Position numbers and translations under genes: made by a program. 64,000 nt of DNA. Origin: Beroe forskalii. Its lineage: Eukaryota > Ctenophora > Nuda > Beroida > Beroidae. Below are positions 45,027 to 55,400 of the stretch, one piece after another. The notes beneath the pieces are model-generated. The model did no database searches. It was not told where the DNA came from and saw nothing but the letters and a program-made list of their open reading frames with translations. The stretch spans positions 310,001-374,000 of the forward strand of contig WFMF01000091.1 in assembly GCA_011033025.1 (NCBI GenBank). Direction: 5' to 3'. The stretch's first letter is position 1. Every line of letters begins with the position of its first letter.

Positions 45027-45545
45027 ATGGCTGCACTAACTCGAAGATGTACGAGATTCGCTGCTCCGACTTTGTATCAACTGAGCTACAAACGCCCTCG
45101 CAATGTTTCCTATCATCTTGATGTACCCTTATTCTCCTTACATTCCTCCTTCTCCACCTCCCCTCCTGACCCACCCACCTCCCCTCCTGACCCACCCAGC
45201 ATCCCTAACACCCCACCCTCTATTGCTGACTACGACTTCAACCTGAGTCCCACCCAGCTACAGTCCCTACTCTCCTCGTGCCATGTTGTGGACGTCAGGC
45301 AGCCGGAAGAGCTGGTCCACGAGTTCCCCATGCTCCCAGGGGCTCAGAACATCCCGCTGGGAGATCTCAGTAGCGTCATAGACTCTCTGCCTGCTGACAA
45401 GGTGGTGTTCATCTGCAGGAGTGGGATGCGGAGCGTCACAGCCATCATCATGGGACTCCAGGCTGGCATGAACAAGCCCCGACATCTGGAGGGTGGCATG
45501 AGGGCGTGGAGCCAGGAATTCAGTGGGGAGAAGACAGGACAATGA
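45027..45545 (+). CDS. Mitochondrial single-domain rhodanese
   Basis: 172 residues, single exon. N terminus (MAALTRRCTRFAAPTLYQLS) is Arg-rich, lacks acidic residues and is followed by HSSFSTS, consistent with a mitochondrial presequence and cleavage region. A Pro/Asp/Ser linker (about 46-66) leads to the rhodanese fold: VVDVRQPEEL, GAQNIPLGDL, VVFICRSGMRS with active-site Cys130, and LEGGMRAW. Single rhodanese domains move sulfane sulfur from thiosulfate or persulfides to an acceptor; TSTD1-like proteins are the closest functional type, but I cannot assign an orthologue. GC-richer than the flanks. Confidence 0.88.
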   Translation: MAALTRRCTRFAAPTLYQLSYKRPRNVSYHLDVPLFSLHSSFSTSPPDPPTSPPDPPSIPNTPPSIADYDFNLSPTQLQSLLSSCHVVDVRQPEELVHEFPMLPGAQNIPLGDLSSVIDSLPADKVVFICRSGMRSVTAIIMGLQAGMNKPRHLEGGMRAWSQEFSGEKTGQ

Positions 45546-46425
45546 GAATTCGTCGTCAGAACTCACTGACTTAGATCCTCGTGTCATATTCTGGATTCAT
45601 ATCGAACAACTGCCAGATTACAGTATTAGGCTAGACTTCTATTAGTATGTTCAGACTTCTTGCATAGCCCTGATATTTGGCCATCGGATTCTGGTTTTTT
45701 CGGATAATTCAGAAATGTTGTTAAAAACTTTAGAAAGATAGAAGTAGACTTATAATACTTCAGAATTTGTTCTGACCCACCCTCCACCATAGTGAATAAC
45801 TATGAATATTCTCGCTACAGAACGTTATTAACCATTGTATGTTCGTTGTTAACCTGAATTCAGCAGTTGAGTAAGCCTTCTTTTCACATCATGACATTAA
45901 AACTTGCTAAGTTGTAACTTTCTCCTCCGATCCTGAATAATGTATGTAACTGGGAAGTGATTTGTGAGTTGTGACTGTTAACGGACATGTGCGCTGTAAG
46001 ATAATATCAAGATCTACACAGCTATCCACAAATTGCTACATGTAATTTCTGATAAATACCATTTCTCATCACATACCAGTCTCCTCATCATCTACTATCT
46101 TAATTATCTTGGCAGAGCGGTGGATGATAGTTTTTAAATGTATATTTTCTGTGCTGTTAAATATAATTTGAGAATTTAACTCAATCCTCCAATTGTCCGA
46201 ATATATTTTGATTTCGTCACACAACTTTTACAATAATAGAAATAAAACCAGGGAAGGGATTGATCCGAGGGAAATTGCAATTGTTGACGGGCATGCTTTC
46301 AAAGGGAGGAAGTAAGTATACCAAGACATTCTGTGTTTCACGGTGTTTTAAATCCACATTTTCCACCACTCTTCTCTAACACTTGACTTTTCTCTAGTTG
46401 TGTTTGGCAAATAATCAGCGCGGCT
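45546..46425. other. Intergenic, upstream of XPO6
   Basis: No exon seen. The 3' UTR of the rhodanese gene and the promoter or 5' UTR of XPO6 should lie here; a possible non-coding 5' exon ends at aagtaagta near 46313. Confidence 0.45.
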
Positions 46426-49400
46426 ATGACTGACGCCTTCCTTCTCAACCTGGACAACTTGCTCTCAGAGTTTTACAGCGCAACGTCAGACAACGCCAGA
46501 AAAGCGCAGATTGGTGAGTACGAGCTGAGTGGGTCTTGAAACTTACTGTAGCCTTGTCATGTTCAAGGGGAGAGGAAATGTAATCTGATACAACAGTTCG
46601 ATATGTCAGTTTGTTTGATGTAGAATATGGAGACGTAGGGGCGTATGGAATACTATCGCTAAATGATACAGTAAATGAGCTGTTGTCTGACTATTGTCTG
46701 ACTTATGTGAATCCCCCAATATACAAAGTAATGGATGTTGCCTTGACCCTTTGACATAAGAGGCATAAACTTGCTTAGTCTAGCCTGCCTTTAGATTTCT
46801 GAAATATGATTGTTGGAACTTAGATGCATGTTTCAAAACTTATTGCATCTGCTTATTGAACGCACCCACCAACTGTCCAACCATCAACTGTAACCAAATA
46901 GCGGAACTACTATCACTCAACCTCTTAGCCGTTCCTGTGTGTGTAATCACTGGGTATATATATAATATACTCTGTACTATTTTTAGGAAGTCTGTTGAAC
47001 ATTGGACAGTGGTTTCATGTTAAAACAGGCGCCTGGTATAATAATAAACACATTGTCGCAAGTTAATGTTATTATTACTGTGTAGTGTGTACCTCACCAC
47101 ATTACCTGGGCCTGTGTAGCAACAACAATAAACAAGCTAATTTTATGTAGTTACGCATGGTACTCCAGTAGCCCAAGCAAAGTCAGTATGCAACATTCGA
47201 GTGGACAAAGTTGCTCAACGGTTTTTAGTAGTTCCAACTATGCTAAATCGAAAAAAGTTGCTGCCCTTCGATGAATCGACGTCATGGGGTTGCTGACCAC
47301 GCCCATTTTTCCGCCCAGCGGAAAAGGGCCTACACCCATAACTTTGCTTCTGAAGGTCGTAGAGACTTCATTTGGGCTCAAACGAAACGCAATTGCCACG
47401 TTTATATACAATTGTCAATGAAAATAGGGCCTTAAATGCTCAAAAACCGAGTTATGGGCGGAAAACTGATTTTTGGCAGACGCGGTCAAAACTAAGGCAA
47501 TTTTCCGTAACTCAGTTCAGGAAGGTCATAGAGACTTCGTTTTGGGCTCAAAAGAAGCGCAATGGCCATGTTTATAAACAGTTGTCGATAAACATAGGGC
47601 CTAAAATGCTCACAAACCGAGTTATGGGCGAAAAACTGATTTTTAGCCTTCTCCGCTTGCTTATTCTTGGCCAAAGATGCATCTGTCAGTCAAATTTCCT
47701 TGTTAAATCTGATGCCAATCATTGTTAGGGACCTATCAGTAACACATTTCGGCCAAAGATTCATCTGTCGGTAGATTTTGATCTTGAAATAGGACATACC
47801 TTAGTACACTTAAGAACGGCGTCACTTAATTAGTGCGGTTTGGAAAAAACCGCACTAATTAAGTGTATAGTATTTAAGTGCGCATAAAATTAAGTGTATG
47901 CTAATTAAGTGAACAATTTTGTGAATTTTGCGTTTTTTCGATTTTGTTTTTTTTGGGACATGAATTTATCAATAACTATACTACCGGATTAGAATTTATA
48001 GGTACTTGTAGTTTGTAGTGGCCAAAACAATAAGTGTAATTACAAATCGAGCTGTATATCGTGACCCTTAGCTAAAACTTAAATAGTTAAAGAAAGAAAT
48101 TGTAATGGATACTATAACTTATTACTGTAGAAAATTTGATCTATTTTCATAATTGCTAAATTTTCGATTGTTGGTCCTATGAATATGATGTCCTGCAATC
48201 AGGAGGAAAATTTCAGATTCATTCAAATTTCCACATCGTTTTCTATCTCATAAAAAACCGCACTAATAAAGTGCTTCGATCTTAAAGTGCGCGCAAATTA
48301 CGTGATGCCGTTCTTAAGTGTACTAAGGTAGGTGCCAATCAGCCCGAATCAGCACCGATTCATTGCCAATAGGACTTAGGCCTTGATCAGTGCTGATCGG
48401 CGCCGATTGCAAGGTCAACATCTGTCCATCTGTCATTCAAATTTCCTGGGTAAATCTGATGCCAATCGTTGTTTGGGACCTAACAGCAACACATTTGTGC
48501 TTCAAGAAATGTTCTGTTTACTTGGAACGTCTCTCAATCTGGTAAAATATGTCCATTTTAGCCATACCCCTTTCTGGTTGAGGCATGTAACATGAACAGT
48601 AGCCTTAGACATCAGCATCTATTTGAGATTCAGTGTGCACTAAAATTAAGTGACTAAACCTTTGCGGACTGGTTCATGTCTATGAAGAGCAGAGCACAGT
48701 TTCAAAGATCTTTCTCAAGTTTCTCAAAGTCAACAAACTTCTGATATTTAATAATAATAATCCTGAATGTACGAAAGTAGGAATATTCTTTTACTGTCCT
48801 TGCATATTTGCAAATAACAGACAACAGTATGTGAAAATTGCAAACTGTAATTTAAGTATCCAGATGAATTCAAGCCTCTGACTACTCTGGAAAAAAGAGT
48901 TACTCTTTTATTTGTTTTAGAATGGGCCATTGCTCAGTGAATTCACCAATTGGTTAATTAAGCCTCTGTACTAGTGAAATATAGCTAATCTAGGCTGTCG
49001 AGATAGTGCTGTACACAATATGTTCATGAGCTTATAAGTTGAGGAGCATAGTTTCAAATGTACTCAGTGCTTTGTCTGTCTAGTGTACAAGATCCAGAAA
49101 TTGTCCTCAACCTATCCAGCCAGAAGCACAATAGGCAAGCAAAAGCTTACCCAAAACTGAGGAGGTAAGTGTTGTACTGTTTTCAGAGTAACTGATGAGG
49201 ACAGTGCTTCCAACAATGGCATATCACATGCCAAAATAGCAAAATGAGCAGTTAGCATCCTTGCTGTGTGCATCAATGGACGATAGTGGTATGATGGAAC
49301 AGCCTAATGAGATGGTTAACTGGCTTCATTTTTATGCTTATAAAAGGGTGGATTTGCTCGTCTACTTTTAATAGAGGCCAGGGATTGATCTTTAAAACTT

Positions 49401-52400
49401 TCGTATTTCATTGTATGTTTTGAATCTTATTTGATGCCCTGGCAGACAAAAAGATAAGGTATATTTGGGATTATGTTAGAATTAGGTGGAGAAAGAAGAT
49501 ATTAAGTAGGTACTGTATAAATTCAACCCTATACTGGGCCATCAGTTGTACGATCAATTGTGCATTAAGCATGAGGGACACTTAAGAGTCCATCATATAA
49601 ATATGACAATAAGGGGCGTCCGCAATGAGGGGGGAGGGTGGAGTCTGGCCACTGCGGACGCTTGCAGACATAGTGGGAGGGAGGTGTTTTTCCAAATGCG
49701 GATTGTCATATATCCCCAATTCCCTCGAAAGATATTTTGTTTTCAACTTTGATAGTGATTTAGTAATATATATATATATTACTCTAAATGCCTTGATCAT
49801 AGGCTCCGCCTAAACGTGCGGTAATGAAAGCAGATAAAACAAATCTAGAGAAAACAGATACCCTTCACTGCTCATGCATGGATCTCAAACACTAAACTGA
49901 ATAGTTCATAGTTTGGTATGTCATTTTTATGATGATCAGTCAGTAAATGACATCATCAGGCATCATTTTATCTGATCCATTTGTAACATTTAATGATTAA
50001 AAAACTGTTTATCCAAATCCATTGAGTTTAAACTAACTGATAGACCAATTACTTTAATAGTCCGAACTGTCTACCTCTGTCTCAGAGTATGCAGGCCTTC
50101 TAGCAGATGCTACCCTCTGGAAAGGAGGAGGGTGCGTCCTAGGCTTAGCTGCTGAAACTTCTTCCTGTTCAGCTTTAACCCTCTGCTCAGATGAGGCTAC
50201 TTCCACATTGTCCTCTGAACAATGAATCTCACCCCTTCTTATGAAGAATTTCTTCCTGGGATGTTCAGCTATTTTTTTCTTCAATTCCTGAACCAACTTT
50301 CTCCTCTCAGCCCGTTCTTCTGGTGTTTTATCCAAGCCAATGAATACATTACTATAGACTTGGTTCTGCTTCAGATTCTTAGCCACCTTCAAAACCTCGA
50401 ATACAGTTTCAGTCTTGTCCATTGTTACACGGACAGGCCTCTTGCCTTCAATCCTACCAAAGCGAGCTGCAACAAATCTTGGCTTGACATTGATGACATT
50501 GAATATCTCATCAACCTTTTCCTTCAAGTTTTCATCTGCTTCTTCAGGAACACCAAAAAGTATAACATTTTTCTCCCTCTCCTCAGATGCATTCTTCACT
50601 ATGTCTTTTACAGCAGTTTTGATGTTCCTGATAGTAAGATTTTCCCCAGCATCCTTCTTCACTGCATCACTATAGCTCTTCATCTCTGTTTTAATGGTGT
50701 TTTTGAGCTGGCTGTCTACCATTTTCTGAAATTGATTAATCTGATTTGTCTTACTGGACAATAGCTCATCTTGTAACTTTATCACCTTATTTCCAGCTTC
50801 CTTGCTCTCCTTTTGACTCAATTCAACTTCACTTACTGCATTCTGCAGTAATGCTACACATGCTTCAGTTCTCTCCATGACTTCCAAGATGATGTGAGCC
50901 ATTTTATCCTTGTCCATCTTATCCTTTAGCAATTGAACAGTTACAGTTTTATTTCTACCAAGCCCTTTAATCTTTTCCATGTGATTTAAGGAAAGAGCTA
51001 TCTCTTTCTGAACTGAATCGAAGAAAGAACCCATGGTAAGCTTATTAAAACCAGTAACAAACCGAATTCAGAGCTGAGTAGTGATTTCTTCTGGATCTTG
51101 TAGCTTCAGATCACTTCGTCACTTTCTCCCCTTAGGGGGTGTCATTGGACATACGTCTACCTACTCAAATTTGATTGTATAAACTAAGTGAAACTTTTAC
51201 CAAAATGAAGGTGAATGTAGTAGACCTCACATTTTATTCATAGGAATGACTCAGATCTTACCCAAAATTCTAGATAAATCTCCAGGGCAATTACCGAGCA
51301 ATTCGGGGAATACACCTCCGCTGAATCTTCATGGAAGATTCATGAGCATAAGGGCCGGCAGGTCCACAGAAGTAGAACTTCCATTTCCATGGAAGGAGAC
51401 TCGAAGTTTCAGGGAACAACACTAATCGCCCATAATTACTCGAGTCAGAGTTCACCGAATCCCCCTCACAACATTTTGAAGGTCTGAGTCGTTGTCACAC
51501 CATATTATGATATAGAAATGATAGCTGACAAAAAGTCATCACTACATCAGGGGTAGTTCGAGAGAAGGGATCTGAGACTGAATTCTGGCTTAATATTGAA
51601 CATGAATCATTTGATAAAGCCAGAATTCTGATCAGGATAGCCACCAAATTGAAGGACAACTAGAAGTTACTATTTTGTATCAAGCATATTGAAGGAAAAT
51701 TCAGAGCAATTATCCACCACCTCACTAATCCATGAGAGGCCCTTTTCATCTTTTCTTGGAAACGGGCGAGACAGAGTCGACTAGGCTGTGACGCAAATCG
51801 AGGGGGTACACCCCAGCGCACAGAGGAGAGAAGTCAGTTTTTGTTTTGCAGTCAGGCTTTTCGGGATCTGAGTGATCCCCGTGGAACGGTGGGATCGAGC
51901 TGGGACAGAGCAGGTTGTATGCAGGTCCTACTCGGAGCTTCACGGCCATTGTGCCCTGTTGCAATGAGTAGGGGCATCCGACCTGTGACCCACTGATGGT
52001 GCACACAATCCCTCCTAGCTTGCGAGGTATGGTCATACCAGAGTACCTGCTCGCAGCTTTCAGAGTATTCTCGTTTTCGAGCACCTCAGTGTCTGTCACA
52101 TCTCCTTCTCCCTGTTCCCACCAGGTAAAATGTTTCTTATATTCTAGATTCATTGTTGAGACCATCTCCGTAGAAGATTCATACGTTATTATGGCACTAC
52201 TATTTCGTATATTTATAGCCAATGAAATTGTACCGTTATCTATAGAGAATTATTCGAACACTTTTCCCCGGGATCTTATATCGTTGTTTCACTGCTTCCA
52301 ATGAATCAATCGACTCTTGGTCAAACCTAAATAGTTTATTCTGGGCCGACTGACAACCAGAGCACTTATAAAGGTAGAACTGAAACTTTATCTCGAGAGA

Positions 52401-55400
52401 TGATTTAGCTCATCCTCTATCTCAAACGCCATACCTATACCTACCTGATATCTACCAAAAACTTTTTCCAAACAAATTCCTACTAGGTATATACTCTTAA
52501 CTACGAAATCCCCGGAATAACACGGATGTCAGCAGTTAAAAAATGTTTGTTGATTTTACGGATATTTCACTAGAAATTGTGAAATTTCTTGCCCAAAATT
52601 GATTACTGAAAAGATTTTAATAAGGAATAATGAGTTACTCATTTTCTTCCTTGGAGCTTCCAAGGCAGCAAGGGTCCTTGTATCTTTTTTTGGAGTTGAG
52701 GTATGGGCACTGGGCAACCAAAACGTTCCTACATTTGGCATTGCATTATAACTAGGTTGAGAAATTTGAGAATGATCTTTGAAACTGTGCCCTGCCCTAT
52801 ATGGACATGAACCAGTCTTCAATCATTTAGTGTACAGTGTACACTGAATCTCAAATAGATGCTCATGACTAAGGCTACTGTTCATGTTACATGCCTCAAC
52901 CAGAAAGGGGTATGGCTAAAATGGACATATTTTACCAGATTGAGAGACGTTCCAAGTAAACAGAACATTTCTTGCAGCACAAATGTGTTGCTGTTAGGTC
53001 CCCAACAACGATTGGCATCAGATTTACCCAGGAAATTTGAATGACAGATGGACAGATGTTGACCTTGCAATCGGCGCCGATCAGCACTGATCAGTGCCTA
53101 ATGCCTATTGGCAATGAATCGGTGCTGATTAGGGCTGATTGGCACCTATTTCAAGATCAAAATCTGCCGACAGATGCATCTATGGCCAAAATGTGTTATT
53201 GATTGATAGGTCCCTAACAATGATTGGCATCAGATTTAACAAGGAAATTTGACTGACAGATGCATCTTTGGCCAAGAATAAGCAAGCGGAGAAGGCTAAA
53301 AATCAGTTTTTCGCCCATAACTCGGTTTGTGAGCATTTTAGGCCCTATGTTTATCGACAACTGTTTATAAACATGGCCATTGCGCTTCTTTTGAGCCCAA
53401 AACGAAGTCTCTATGACCTTCCTGAACTGAGTTACGGAAAATTGCCTTAGTTTTGGCCCGCGTCTGCCAAAAAATCAGTTTTCCGCCCATAACTCGGTTT
53501 TTGAGCATTTAAGGCCCTATTTTCATTGACAATTGTATATAAACGTGGCAATTGCGTTTCGTTTGAGCCCAAAATGAAGTCTCTACGACCTTCAGAAGCA
53601 AAGTTATGGGTGTAGGCCCTTTTCCACTGGGCGGAAAAATGGGCGTGGCCGTAGCAACCCCCATGACGTCGATTCATCGAAGGGCAGCAACTTTTTTCGA
53701 TTTAGCATAGTTGGAACTACTAAAAACCGTTGAGCAACTTTGTCCACTCGAATGTTGCATACTGACTTTGCTTGGGCTACTCTAGTATAGCATCACTGAT
53801 CACACTGAGGGGTATAGCTGTACTTTGTAAACATTCCATTGTACATCAAGTAGCTGTTATTATAATAGGATACTTTCCAAAATACTTATCATCTCAAATG
53901 ATCACTCTCTAAAATGCTCACTTGCTAATACCTACTTATGTTGTTTCAGAACTTGACCTTCACAACCTAAAGAATGCTGACAACTGTTGGGAATGTTGCG
54001 TTCACCTCCTCCAACAGTCTCAATCCCAATACTCGCAATGGTGGGCCCTTTCCACACTCGAGGTATGATGATTAGCTGTTGTTTTTCAATGTTTTAGATG
54101 TATATCTTTGTCTGTTTTTTGGTTTTCGTTTTTGGCCTGTGTATTTCTGCTTTTTGCTTTACTTTCAGTTTCATGTTTGTTTGATGTTTTAATAGCTGTA
54201 CATAAATTCTTATGTGTGTACGATTTCCGTACTATTGAAGTATTGAAGCGTGATTTAACCACCGGTATTCAATACCCGATTCTCCTCATTATCAGGGTTA
54301 TTGTACAGGGTAGCTGCTGTACACATACGGTATGCAGTGGTGGTTTAGAATTACCATTCCATTGCTTAGTGTCATCTTACTTTACCAGTCCTTCAAAATA
54401 CTATGCTAGATTTTCTGTATTAGGAAAACCTGGAAATTGGTGGTTTTCTCGTTAACTTAGACGTACAGCGCGGAAACTTTCTAATAATACACACGCGCGT
54501 TCTATCTCTGTGGATTGTGGATTTTAGCTATCAAAATGTGACAAAATTAAATTTATCTGATTTAATGACAGCTAGTCGAGTCGGACGATAAATCGACTGT
54601 CACATTAAATGTCTTTTTGAGATGGCATTAAATCGTACTAGTCGGTTCCCGTCCTACGGACGGCGAATGAGGGCAGCCGCATGAGCTAAGGGCCATTAGC
54701 AACTCCATAGCGAAGGAATTTTGAAAAAATTCGAAAAATCTATTTTTTTGCGAAAAAAGGGCGTGGCCTCCCACGCCCTTAAGGGTGACCCAATAATTCG
54801 GACAAAATTCTCAAAACTTTGATTCATCATAAGCAACTCGATGGCGAAGGAATTTTGAAAAAATTCGAAAGTTTACTTTTTGCGAAAAAAAGGGCGTGGC
54901 CTCCCACGCTCCTCAGAGTGACCCAATTATTCGGAAAAAATTCTCAAAATTTTTATTCATCATAAGCAACTCAATGGCGAAGGAATTTTGAAAAAAATCG
55001 AAAGTTTAATTTTGCGAAAAAAGGGCGTGGCCCCCACGCCCCTCAGGGTGACCAATAATTCGGACAAAAATTCTCAAAATTTTTATTCATCATAAACAAC
55101 TCAATGGCGAAGGAATTTTGAAAAATTCGAAAGTTTAATTTTGCGAAAAAAGGGCGTGGCCCCCAACGCCCCTCAGGGTGGCCGAAAAAATCTTTCATAA
55201 TTTGTCTGATTCACTATAAAGTTTTTGCAACACGATGAAAAAAGAATTTCGTTGCCTACTTGAAAACGAATCGCCAGCCATAAATAAATAAATAAATAAA
55301 TAAATAAATATATATATATTAACAACACGCATTATATATAGTAAGATAACAAGAAGTTGATCTGATTTATTGTTGATTGACTGCATGAGAAGCTCAGTCG

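Noticed and set aside
47372-47728. 118-codon frame in the inverted-repeat arm
   Set aside because: The same sequence in the opposite arm does not keep the frame, so it is not under protein selection.
49083-49165. Extra XPO6 exon between exons 1 and 2
   Set aside because: It has AG and GTAAGT borders and one open frame, but exons 1 and 2 already join in phase with continuous homology, and the peptide does not match exportins.
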